This document shows, one piece after another, positions 8,586 through 19,584 of a stretch of DNA of 23,646 nt. The DNA is from Scenedesmus sp. ARA3 (Eukaryota; Chlorophyta; Chlorophyceae; Sphaeropleales; Scenedesmaceae). The DNA lies in the NCBI GenBank assembly GCA_004335835.1, contig RWJK01000547.1, forward strand, positions 1-23,646, in the 5' to 3' direction. The translations under genes and the position numbers were made by a program. The notes under the pieces are model-generated. The model was not told the origin of the DNA. It saw nothing but the letters and a program-made list of their open reading frames with translations, and searched no databases. Position 1 is the stretch's first letter, and every line of letters starts with the position of its first letter.

Positions 8586-10938
8586 GCGGGGTGCTGGGGA
8601 GCTGGCGCGTGTTGGGGGTTGAAACTTGGTGTGACAGAGGACAGAGTGCTGCATGTGTGAGAGGGAGGGCTGTGTCAGGGGATATGGCGTGCTGCTGGGG
8701 TGTGAGCGGTGTTTAATGTATATTACAGTGAGTTGGACAACAGCCTGTTGCTGAGCAGGCTGTGCTTCCATAGTGTTGTTGCATGTCGCTTTGCACAACT
8801 CGACTCCAGAGCCAGCATGGCCGCACCCACTGACGGTGTGTGCAAGTGAACAGTAGAACTGGTAGCATCATGTGCTGCGCATAGTGCTGCACTGCAGCAA
8901 AGGCTCTCTGGCAGCAAGGTGTACGGGCAGCAAGCAGCGCGGTGGTTGGCACTGCAGGCCTGCATGGCGCCATGCTTCAACGTTGCATGCCGGTAACATT
9001 GTGCCAGGAGGTTGCACCATGCTGCCAGTAGATTGTCTACAGGTCAGTGATGGCTTTTACATGACTCACCCCAACTTGAAGTGTTTGACTCTGGCAGAGC
9101 TCCTCTGTGGCACCGGCAGCGAAAACAGCCAGGCATGCAACCCTCTTGGCCAGTGGCACTGCATACACCATGACGTTTGTCTCACTGCCCTGCACAAGCG
9201 TCTGGATGGTGGTACCATCATGGTATGATCATCATCATCATGTTACTCATCAAGCCATGGCATCAACGCCATCGGCCCTCGTGATCATGGTATGATCGTG
9301 GTAGCTGCGATTTGCAGTGCACCCTTGCCGTGGTGGCTTGGCTGCAGCTTTCGCTTGCAGCAGCACTTCAGCGTAGCACATGATGCCATTCTGCAAAATG
9401 AAGGCACCTTACCGTCCATGGCATGCACTGCTGTCCTACATGTATGCATCAGAGTCACTCTAGACCCTGAACGGGTCAACAATCTATCTGCTGCAGGACC
9501 CTCTTAAGTACCCTAGCAGGCATGCTGTGGCCACTTCGACGGAGCTGCAGCTGCCACGTCAGAGAAGGAACCACCCACAGCATCTAGCAGTGCTGCTGGG
9601 AAGGCCTTAATAGCACCGTGTCTGTCTACACAAGACTTTCCGAGTGCATGCACACAGCGCAGTGCATCGGTGGGGGCGCCAACGACTTTCGCGCCCTTTG
9701 ACAGGAACGATAGTAAGCTCGAGTTCAGCATCGCGATGCTATATATGACATAGATTGTCAACAAGTAAAGCAAACAATAGTATGTGACATGCGCCGGCAT
9801 CGCCGTTTCAACAGCTTGTACTTATCTCGAGACAGCACGTGGCTGTAGCAGCCACCATGACTGCAATTGACATGCAGTTTGGTCAAGGGCTGGGAATATC
9901 AATAGTAAATGCCAGTTAGAAAAACATTAGTATATGCCAGTGCTATGCATGCTACTAGTAGTGCACAGCCCTCCACAAACGAAACAAACCACTACCAACA
10001 ACAACGGCACCAACAACAACGGCAGCCCATTAACGGCATGGCGCCATTTGGCTGGCACAGTCAGCAACTGTGCACAAGCAATGGCCAGCTAGTTGATTAC
10101 GATGGCGTAACCCCATCCAACTCAAGCCGCACTGCGGAAGCTGCTTCCTGACACCGTGGTTGGCTCAAGCGCTTCAGAGTTGCAATGGCAGGCTCCTAGT
10201 ACTACAACAGGATACAAACATTTGCAAGCTTTCAAGCGCAGCTTGTCTTGCAAGTTCATTCAAGTGCAGACGCAGCTACTGGCCATGGCAGCCTGCCTGC
10301 AGGCTGCTGCAGCAGCAGGTAATATTCCCAGATAGAGCGCTGCGCTGTCAGCACTGTGGCCAAAACCATGCCCATGCCATCTTGCAGCTGCTGCATGCAT
10401 GCCCTGACACCTCCACAACTGCCGAGGACGGCAAAGTGCATCAGCACCAGCATGGCAAGTGCAACTGCCACATGCACAGATCAGCGCACCAAGCAACTGA
10501 GCCATGCTGATTGGGTGAACATGACTATCACAATGCTGCGTACGTACGCAGTGCCTGGCAAGCAGCCCATACACAGCGTGTTGAACCGGGGTGCACAGCA
10601 CCACAGAGCTAGCACCCTCAGTAGACATGAAACAGAAAGCTGCAGCGCCGATAGATACAGGCTTGCCGCAACACAGCCTCACGGTTGTGTTATGATGTAT
10701 CAAGCGCTGCAACAACAGCATGCACGCCACTGCAACTGTCACGGTCCAAGCAGCAGCAATTGTCAAAAGCCAGTCATACTCTTGACAGTTAGCCATTCAA
10801 CACACAACTACCACCATTTGCTGCCCGCAATCCGCGCTGTGCAGCCGCCGCAAGTGTATGCACGCCCAGTAAGGCTACCACCAGTGATACTGTTACTACA
10901 GCTGTTGTACAGTGGGCAAAGGCTGCAGCCCAGGCAGC
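8586..10938. other. 2.35-kb gene-poor region
   Basis: This lies between the stops of two convergent genes, the Tudor-like gene (plus) and the P450 gene (minus). It must contain both 3' UTRs. Many short open frames exist on both strands, but none shows a known domain or splice-compatible partners. A pair of 14-bp direct repeats (ATCATGGTATGATC) sits at 9217-9230 and 9284-9297, and an ATC/CAT-rich patch lies at 9228-9241. A 95-codon minus-strand open frame at 9513-9800 has a hydrophobic N-terminus but is not recognisable. No transposase or reverse transcriptase motif was seen. Confidence 0.5.
9217..9297. repeat. Pair of 14-bp direct repeats
   Basis: ATCATGGTATGATC occurs at 9217-9230 and again at 9284-9297, separated by 53 bp. 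Each copy is itself nearly palindromic (GATCATG-GTATGATC-like). The function is unknown; it could be a protein-binding site or a remnant of a small element. Confidence 0.6.
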
Positions 10939-11878
10939 TCAGGACGCGCTGCTCCTGTGCCTCAGGCTCATCAGCATGCCGTGCTCAGGGCGCAGCGTGA
11001 TGGCCTGCCGCGCGTCAGCATCCACGCCAGCCAGGCCGCCCATCTCTGGTGCCAGCCTGAGCAGCAGCGTCAGCAGCAGCAGCAGCAGCAGCAGCAGCAT
11101 GAAGCTGTCAGCCTGAGTTTCTTTGGTCTGTTTGGCCAAGCAGCAAGACACCTTTGACCATGCATGCCAGCTACGTGCCAAGTTACACGTGCGCACGCGC
11201 ACAGCCGGCAAGACACCAGCACCTGCCCCCGCCGCTTCCTTGAACGTATACAAATCCAGCCGGTCAGACGCCACCTCACCTGAAGGCGAAGTTGCCCAGC
11301 AGCAGCGCCAGCACTGCCTTCAGCTCCACCAGCGCCAGCGCCTGGCCCACACAGTTGCGGCTGCCCTCACTGAAGGGCAGGAAGCCGCGCCGGCTGACCG
11401 AGGGGTCCTGCAGAGGAGTGTACAGGAGGTTGTTGAGTGAGGGTGTGTGCGTGTTAAAGGACAAGATTCAGTGGCAGGTTGAGTGTTGGTGTGTGTTGCA
11501 GCACACAGAGGAGCAAGAGTGGCAGCAGAGGCAGTGCACTACAAACACGCAGCTGGCTGCTGCAGAAGGCAAGACTGCTGCGGGTGGCTGCAGCAGAAGC
11601 TGCTGAGTGGCAAAGGCTTGATCTCAATACAGTTGCTCAGCTCCATGCAGCAGCACCTGACAAGTGCACGCATCATCCATGCAGAGTGCAGCATTGTCAG
11701 GCAAAGTCGTCCAGCAGCAGCAGCAGCAGCCGCCGCAAGGGCATCTTGTGTTGTTTAAGCATACCTTGATCTCCAGGCCGCTGCCGCCAGGCTTGGCTGC
11801 TGCTGCAGGTGCTGCATCCTGCTGCTGCACAGGCACACGTGACGTGCCCAGCTGGCCCTTGCTGCCCTTGCTGGTATC

Positions 11879-11917
<39 letters not shown>

Positions 11918-11986
11918 TGGCAGCTGGTCCCTCATGGCGCTGATGTCCGCAGCAACATCAACATAGTCGTCATCAACAACAGCTGG

Positions 11987-12023
<37 letters not shown>

Positions 12024-12094
12024 TCTCCTTCTGCCGCACTCTCATCCGGTCCGCTGCCTGCAGAGCCAGTGCCTGCTGCAGCAGCAGTCTGCCC

Positions 12095-12126
<32 letters not shown>

Positions 12127-14353
12127 CCTCTCCAGCCAGCCATCTCTCAGGCCTGAACTCATCTGGGTCCTGCCACAGCCGGGGGCTGCGGTGGATGGAG
12201 AAGAAAGGGATCAGCACCGGCTGTCCCGCAGGCAGGCTGTACGGCCCCAGGCGCATGGGCTTGTGTGTGATGCGTATGGTGCCGCTGCTGACCACAGGGT
12301 ACAGCCGCATGGACTCGTTGATCACGGCAGACAGGTAGCGCAGCTGTGCGCAGGCAAAGGGCAAGGGCAGCAGAGGCAGGCGGCAGCAGCCAGCAGCAGC
12401 AGAGCAGGGGGACTGATCAGCCCAGTCTGACAGGAAAACATGCTGGGGCATGTGAAGCAGGATGAGAATGCCAAGCTCTGAACCAGCTGACAGCGCCCAG
12501 TGCAGCCGGCTGTGCGCACACATACGCTGCGGAAGTGGTGGCTTTTAGACCAGGAGGCAATCCCAGGCCGCCCAGCTCAGCTGGTGCCAATGCACACCCA
12601 CACAGACTTTGCTTCATCACACACTGCACATCAGCTGCATGCACATGCCATCATATCATATGCACGCTAACACAGCATGTACGGTTCTCCATGAAGCCAG
12701 CCAGCTAGCCAGCCAGCCAGCCAGCCGCACTGTCACCTGGGCAAGGTGCTCCCACTTGATCTGGCCAGGCTGTGGTGCCTCAGGGCTGGCAGCCAGGCCC
12801 AGGCCTGCCAGCTCAGCCAGCAGCGCCGCCTCCACAGCTGGGTGGGTCGCCACCAGCAGCAGCGTCCAGCAGATGGTGTGCGCCGTGGTCTCAAAGCCTG
12901 TGCATGGGACAAGCGGTGCAGCAGGCAGCCCAGGGTGGTCAAGTGGAGCGGCATTGCATGCAGGCAGCAGGCCTGGGCAGACTCACTTGCTGCCTGCAAG
13001 TGCTTGGATGTCACGCAACTACTTGTCACTCTCAGAAATGCTCAGCGCACACCATGCGACTGCCCTCTGCAACCGCTGCGCCCCCTGACCACAAGCTGCA
13101 TCTGCTGCTTCGCCTTGCGACTGCCGTCGACACCAAACTTCACTGAAACAACAAGAGCTGCAGAGTGCTGCAGCTGCAACTCTGCCATGTGCGGCAGAGC
13201 TGCAGCCGTGCAGCTGTGCTGCTGCCATGCGGCTGTCTCACCTGCGCCCCACAGCACGCCCAGCTCCGTCATGACCTGCAGCCGCTCCAGCGGCTCACCT
13301 GGCAGCAGCAGTAGCAGCAACAGCAGCAGCAGCGGCAGCAAACCACGGCAGAGGCACCTGGTTGAGCAAACATTCTGGCAATGCCGTAGCGAATGGCTGG
13401 CAAAACAGACAGTATCTGCTGAACAAGCAGGTAACGTGTTGAGCTCACGCCGACCTCCCCTGCTGTATTCCAACCGCACCCTCCTCAGAACCCTGCTGCC
13501 TGCTGCAGCAGCAGCAGCAGCCCAAGCAGCGCGTCTGCCCGCACCTGAGCCCTGCAGGCGTGCCGCCAGCATGTGTGCGCCCAGGCTGTGTGGGGGTGGC
13601 GGGGCGGCCTCCATGTCTGCAGTCAGGTCCAGCACCAGGTCACTCATGCGCCCGCCCCAGTACATCAGGTCGCGGGGCGCCTGCGGTGACAGCAGCAGCA
13701 GTGGCAGGGGCAGTGGTAGCAGCGAGTTGAATGGGTGCAACTTCAGCATGCAGCTGTTGGCGTTTGTGTGATACGCTGCACACAAAGGCTGCTGCGTGCT
13801 TTGAAGCTGCTGCTGCCTTCCAATGCAGCCCAACACCAGATCAGTCAACGCAGGGAGAGATGCTGCAGCCTCCAGTTGAATCCACACTGGGACGCAGTGT
13901 GGTGCAGCACCAATACAGCACAGCTGGTGGTAGTGCCGCTGTTGCGGCTGATGACGTGCGCTACTGGCTTGCGCCCACCTTGCGCCAGGGGAACCAGCGG
14001 TTGAGCGGGTTGTTGCGCGCCTGCATGGCCACCACCAGGTGCCGCATCACCTCGAGCACCTCTCCACCCCGCCCAGAGATACCGCGCCCACTGCCGCCTC
14101 CGCCGCTGCTGCTGCCTTGTTTGCTGCTGCTAGCAGTACTGTTACCCCCTGCGCCGGACTCCTGCTGCTGCTGCTGTGGCCGCCGCACAGTAGCTTCCAG
14201 GTCTCGTCCAAAGGCCGCCATGCCGATCACATCTACTGTGATCTGCTGCGCCAGCAGGTCCACGTCATGCACCGCGTCAGGGCCTGCTGCTGCCAGCGAG
14301 TCGATCAGGCGCTGGCTGACGGCTGTGATGTGCGGGAAGCACAGCCTGGGGGC

Positions 14354-14394
<41 letters not shown>

Positions 14395-14738
14395 TGGTGT
14401 GGATGGAGCGCGGTGCAGCAGGTGAAGAGCGGTGGTGACGAGTGCTGCAGGCCTGCTGTTGCGAATTGAGCGCTGTAATGTGCCTGAGTTTGCCAACGTG
14501 TGCAGCGCTGCTGCTAGTGAACCGGCCGCATTTGCTTCACCCTCCATGCTGTACTACACTGCTTTCACAAGTTGCAGCAGCAGCAGCAGCAACGGATGCT
14601 GCTGCTGTCTGCCAGGCAGCTGCACCCACCTCAGGTTGTTCATGGTGAGCGCCGCCACTGCTGCGCGCCTGGAAGCCTTCCAAACGGGCGTCTCCGCGCT
14701 GGACAGCATGTTGCTGCGCGGCGGCTTCACAAACCTGC

Positions 14739-14830
<92 letters not shown>

Positions 14831-15830
14831 GTCGTGCATGGGCAGGCCAAGACATTTGCATCAGTTCGCATGTCCAGCAGCTGAATTCCAGCATATGACA
14901 GCACGCATCACACACCAGTGCAGCAGCCACGTGTAAATGCATACGTCCCTAGGGTCTGCAGGCCCGGCTGTCCAGCTGCACTGGCGGCTGTCCAGCTGAT
15001 GGTATCCATGCACGGCGTGTGAAATTGTATGTCATACGCATATGTGCAAGCTCTGGTGTGCGATCATGAGTGGTGGGTGCAGCGCTCACACTTCGAACAT
15101 CTTGTATGGCGCTGTGTACTTCTGCAGCTTGGCAGGGCCTGAGCGCAGCAGCGGCTGGTACAAGTCAGGGTCGGTCACCACCACCACCTGAGCAGCAGCA
15201 ACAGCAGCAGCAGCCAACACACCAGTAAGAGTGGGGTATGGCATGCTTTGCTGGAACTTCTATGATGACATGCACACGGCTGGCGCCTGCCTCCAAGGTT
15301 CCTGGTCACTGCTGCTGTTGTTGCCAGCTAATGCCAGGTGGGCTGCAGCAGTGAGCTTTTCACAGTAGCCTCAGGCATCTCAGACACTAATTAAACTTAT
15401 CTCTCATCGCTTGCTGTGACCAGCTGCTGCTGGCAGAGTTTGCTGCTGACATTGATTGTCGTTTCACAGTCGGTGCAGGTGACCAGGGTCTGCTTGCATG
15501 CGTGCTGGCCACAGCGCTATCTGCTGCAATCGCCCCTCAGCAATGCTGTTGCTGCTGCTACTGCTCGCTAAGCAGGCTCCTCACCGGCCGCCACAGGAAG
15601 CGAACGCGGTACACAGGGCCATACGCCTTTGCCCATTCATGGAAGACCCTAAAAGAGGTCATGGGCTTGGCCAGCAGCAGCAGCAGGTGCCCAAGCAACC
15701 AGTGGCCACCCGCTGGGTCTGGTATGTCCTTGGTTGCATGGAGCCGCTTCAGGACCAGGACGACGTTCTGATACAGCCAGGAGCTAGCAACCACCGCCAG
15801 GCCCAGCAGCACAGCTGCGCTGAGCAGCAT
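10939..15830 (-). CDS. Cytochrome P450 monooxygenase with large internal insertion
   Basis: A haem-thiolate monooxygenase, probably ER- or plastid-membrane bound. Ten minus-strand exons join in phase: 15830-15585, 15187-15090, 14734-14630, 14345-13979, 13680-13545, 13298-13242, 12897-12737, 12343-11765, 11407-11280 and 11056-10939, giving about 664 residues. Residues 1-25 form a membrane anchor (LLSAAVLLGLAVVASSWLY). Helix C region: SSAETPVWKASRRA. I-helix: AGFETTAH at about 336-343. ExxR: ESMR at 400-403. PERF region: FRPERW at 453-458. Haem loop: FLPFSEGSRNCVG, with the ligand Cys at about residue 602 (codon 11351-11353). The end is ITLRPEHGMLMSLRHR. About 120 Ala/Gln/Ser/acidic residues separate the PERF motif from the haem loop, where ordinary P450s have only a short stretch, and exon 4 carries a second Gly/Ser/Gln insert. 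That explains the excess over the usual ~500 residues. Family and substrate cannot be fixed by eye. Confidence 0.93.
11071..11097. repeat. (CTG)9 (sense) tract before the last P450 3' splice site
   Basis: Nine CAG units on the plus strand are CTG in the sense of the P450 gene, ending about 14 bases before the acceptor ...gctgctcag|GCTGGC of exon 10. The CTG run stands where a pyrimidine tract is expected. Confidence 0.9.
11882..11911. repeat. CTG/CAG tract, poly-Gln in the P450 insertion
   Basis: Ten units, read as CAG on the minus strand, encode a Gln run in exon 8 inside the insertion ahead of the haem-binding loop. Confidence 0.9.
11992..12123. repeat. Two CTG/CAG tracts, poly-Ala in the P450 insertion
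   Basis: Nine-unit tracts at 11992-12018 and 12097-12123 are read as GCA on the minus strand. They encode two Ala runs that frame an acidic, Ser/Gly-rich stretch within the P450 insertion. Confidence 0.9.
14356..14391. repeat. (CTG)12 (sense) tract before P450 exon 4
   Basis: Twelve CAG units on the plus strand are CTG in the P450 sense. They end about 10 bases before the acceptor (CCGCCCCCAG|GCTGTG) of exon 4. Confidence 0.95.
14741..14830. repeat. (CAG)29-CAA tract at the 3' end of P450 intron 2
   Basis: Twenty-nine uninterrupted CAG units plus one CAA on the plus strand are the longest repeat in the window. In the sense of the P450 gene this is (CTG)29 within intron 2, ending six bases before the acceptor CCGCAG|GTTTGTG of exon 3, so the repeat occupies the polypyrimidine and branch-site zone. 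Confidence 0.97.
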
Positions 15831-16369
15831 ACTGCTGCAGCAACAGCCTCAAGCTATCCCAGCCTGAGCAGCAGGTGACCACAGTCACAGCAAATGTAGC
15901 GACGCAGAGAGTGCTACTGCTGCGTCAATGAAATTCTTTAGGCGTGAGAAACAAGATAGGAATGAGCGAAGCGACGACAGGTGAAGCTATGCGAAAGCCA
16001 ATTGCGCGGATCCCGAGGCAGCAGCTGCTGCATAGTCGGCATACTGCAGACTAGATGCACTATACGTATATGACGCAATGGCACAGCAGTACCTGGCAAA
16101 GCCACAGTGCCTAACCTGTGCTCAGCAAAACATTGGGCGCGACGATTGGGATCGCCTTGCCGTGGAGCGCTGAATCGTGCTTCCAAAGCTTTAATTCAAG
16201 TGCTTATGTGTCTGCTTCAGCTTTTTCATGCTGCCAGCTGGGGTGTAACCGGTCGTCTCCTTTTGGTGCCTGCAGCAGCAACTTGTGTACCGTGATCCCC
16301 TCAAATCCCATCATCAACGCGTTTTAGTCCTACTGCATGCCGCTGTAGGGCTGCAGCTGCGACCCATGC
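15831..16369. promoter_or_regulatory. Divergent promoter region between the P450 and RecD2-like genes
   Basis: The start codons of the minus-strand P450 and the plus-strand helicase are 539 bp apart, so both promoters and 5' UTRs must lie here unless non-coding 5' exons exist. A TATA-rich palindrome, TATACGTATA, is at 16061-16070. No other element is recognised. Confidence 0.45.
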
Positions 16370-16853
16370 ATGCTTAGCCCATGCCTGCTGCTGTTCTCAA
16401 CACTGAAAGGTGCAGTACTGAAGCTACCTGGTGCAGCTGTGCGGTACTCTCTGATGCTGCCAGCGTTCAAACAACCTATATCCAACACCAGCCAACCACC
16501 TAAGCTAGGGCTATGCACATGGCGTGCAGCCGGGACCAGGCTGCCCTGCATCAGCAGGACAGCACTGCCTGGCCTAGTGCGCAGCATACGTACAGCTGCG
16601 GCAGCTAGCGGCAGCCAGCAGGCACAGGTGCAGGTGGCTGCAGTTGAAGCTACAGACACCATCAGCCAGGCAGCAGCAGCTGCAGCTGCAGCATCGTCTC
16701 AAGCTGGCAGCAGCAACACTGATGTTGCAGCGTCCCCAGCGGCGGCAGCAGCAGCGAATGTTATGCCAAGGCCAATGCAGCAGTTCACGTCACCGCACCA
16801 AATGTTTGCTGCACAGCGAGCCAACCGTTTAGCAGGGCTTGCAGTGGCACAGG

Positions 16854-16895
<42 letters not shown>

Positions 16896-16995
16896 CATAC
16901 AATCAGCCAGGGTTGCAGATCTCGAACACACAACAGTTCGACAGCCACACAAGCGCACTTCAGCAGCAGCTGCCACCTGGCAACAGTCTCGTACT

Positions 16996-17028
<33 letters not shown>

Positions 17029-19327
17029 TGGGCAGTCATTGCAGGTCCCTGCAGGCATGCCTGGCCCTGCCTATGCAGCAGCGCCCACCTCATCACCTGC
17101 AGCCGCATCCGCGCCAGCCACGCAGCGCACAGCACGGCCCCGGCCACGCAGGTCCACTGCCAGCAGCATAAATAGCCAGAGCCCTGCAGCAGCAGCAGCA
17201 GCACCATGGCCAGCTGCTGCTGCTGCTACTCCTCCAGCTACAGCAGCACCATGGCAGCAGCAGCAGCAGCAGCAGCAGCAATTGCAGCCAGTACAGCAGC
17301 AGTGGCAGGCACCGCCAGTGCAGCAGCCGTACTACCAGCAGCAGCCTGCTGTACAGCAACAGCAGCAGCTGCTGCAGCAGCAATGGCAGCAGCAGTACCA
17401 GCAGCAGTTACAGCCGTCACAGCAGCAGCAGCAGCCACCATCAGGGGTGCCAGCTGGCAATGTGACAGTCAGGGGCATTGTGAGCCGCATCACATTTGAG
17501 GGGGAGGGCGGCTTCCAGATTGCACGCCTCAAGGTACATGGCATGGCTGGTTCAGACTGTTCCTCCGCAAAGCACGCGGCGCCTGCTGCAGGTGTACTTG
17601 CGGCGGTGCCGCCTGCTCATTCTCAAGTTGCAGAGTACGCTGCAGCATGTTGTGCAGTTTCGAAGCTGCAGCGCCGTGCCATGCCAGCACGCACCCATGC
17701 TCTAGTAACCTTCGTGTGCTGCTGCTGCTGCTGCTGCTGCACTGGTGGCTGCAGGTGCTGGAGGGCTCCACTGACCCCTCTGCAGGGCCTGCCATTGTAG
17801 CAGCAGGCAACGCCGCACTCGCTGCAGCATCCGGCAGCAGCGGCAAAGGCAGCAGCAAGACTGCTAAGGCCGGCAACAAGAACAAAGCAAAGGCCAAGGC
17901 TGGCCAGGGCCAGGGTCTGTGTGTGAAGGGGTCCCTGCTGGGGCTGCGGGTGGGCGCTGAGGTGACACTGACAGGCAGCTGGCAGCAGCACGAGACCTAC
18001 GGCTGGCAGATCAAGTGAGCACAGCAGAGCGGAAGCCGGCGAGCCGGCTGTTGATGCATTGCTGCAGCTGCTCCTGTGTGTGCAACACTTGCGGTGTCCA
18101 GCCTGTGCTTGTGTCCAGTGACATGGCAGCAGTGAGCAGGGCTTGAGATTGGATGCCAGCTGCAGCTGTTGCATGCTGCTGCAGCAAGCCCAAGCCTAAT
18201 CAAATGTGATCCCTTGCGAGCACACAGTGCAACGCCTTGTGGCGTGGGAGCAGTCACCCCTGTTCTGCCTGGCACGTGTCCGCAGCTGCACTGCAACTTC
18301 ATGCTGCCTACGCCACCCGCCATACTGCGCTTCTGCTGCTGCTTGTCTGCCGCTGCTACTGCTTCTCATCTGCCATCCACCAGTGCCTACAGCTGCAGCG
18401 AGCTGCCGCCTACAGACACTGAGGCCTACCTGGTGGGCTGCCTGCCAGGGGTTGGGCCTAAGACAGCAGCGCTGCTGGTGGCGGGCCTTGGGGATGGTGA
18501 TGTGCGGCAGGCACTCAGCAGCAGGGATGCACTGTCAAAGCTGGTGGGCATCAAGGGCATCGGTGCTAAGAAGGCGGCTGAGATCAAGGCGGCATGGGAC
18601 AAGAATACAGGTGGGGTGTGTGGGGGTGGTGTGTGTGTGTGGATGCAGCAGGTGCTTGGCGTTTGCTTTTTGTGATGCATGTGGCCATGCATGTGGCAGC
18701 TTGGTGGCTATGCGTGGTGTTTGTGGTTGGGTAGCTACACTTCTGCTTACGTTGTGGAGCGCGTGCTGCTTTCAGGGATTGTCTCAACTGCTGCTCCTCT
18801 GCTGAGGCAGCTGCTGAGCCAGATGTGGGTGTTGTTGTGCCTGATCATGCTGCGCAGGCATGATTGAGTCCTTTGCATGGCTGCAGCAGCACCAGCTGCC
18901 AGCCAGCGCCGCGCACAACATCGCAACAAGGCTCGGCTCTTCGGCACGCGAGCGTGCGGCAGCAAACCCCTACTCCTTCATCTCTTCGGTGCCAGGGTTC
19001 CAGCTGGCACACGCCGAAACCCTAGCCGCCTCGCTAGGGTTTGACCCGGGAGCGCCGCAGCGCGCTGCGGCTGTGATGCTGCATGTGCTGACGGCAGCAG
19101 CACAGTCTGACTCAGCAGAGGGGCTGACCTGGCACCAGCTGCAGCAGCGCAGCAGCGCCCAGCTAGCTGAGCTGGGAAATATGCATGGCATGCATTGGCC
19201 CCAGGGTAAGAGCTTGAGGGAGGGTGCTGAGCTACTGCTGGATGATCGCAGGGCTGTGGCTGAGGAGGTTAGGCTAGTGGCAGCAGCAGCAGTTGCACCT
19301 GACAGCAGCAGCAGCAGTGCGGGGTCG

Positions 19328-19361
<34 letters not shown>

Positions 19362-19538
19362 CGCTGTATGAGTTTGAGCTGGTACGCAGCGGCTGGTCTG
19401 ACGATGCGCTGTTCAAGCTCTACAAGCTGCACTGTGCTGAGAGCGACTTTGTCTCCTTCATCCTCAGCATGGCAGCGGCATGCCAAGTACACATGGCAGG
19501 TCTGTGGGCCGAGGTGAAGGAGGAGGAGGAGGAAAAGG

Positions 19539-19584
<46 letters not shown>

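Noticed and set aside
10260..11000. Overlapping 178-codon minus and 214-codon plus frames
   Set aside because: Cys/His/Ala-rich with no domain; the right part of the plus frame is antisense to the last P450 exon and the rest is likely P450 3' UTR.
11624..12523. 299-codon minus-strand frame as a stand-alone gene
   Set aside because: Only 12343-11765 is P450 exon 8. The ends are intron sequence bounded by ACAG|CTG and AAG|GTATGC, and both neighbours join in phase.
12746..13771. 341-codon plus-strand open frame
   Set aside because: It lies opposite P450 exons 5, 6 and 7 and their introns. The minus-strand exons carry conserved P450 motifs with matched phases, so this is an antisense shadow.
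14741..14830. CRISPR array or coding poly-Gln on the plus strand
   Set aside because: It is a pure three-base repeat with no spacers. The plus-strand frame has no partner exons, and the minus-strand P450 gene explains the region as an intron.
17206..17499. Poly-Ala plus-strand frame
   Set aside because: It is the shifted frame of the helicase Gln-rich exon 1; the exon reads into the RecD2 OB segment only in the Gln frame.
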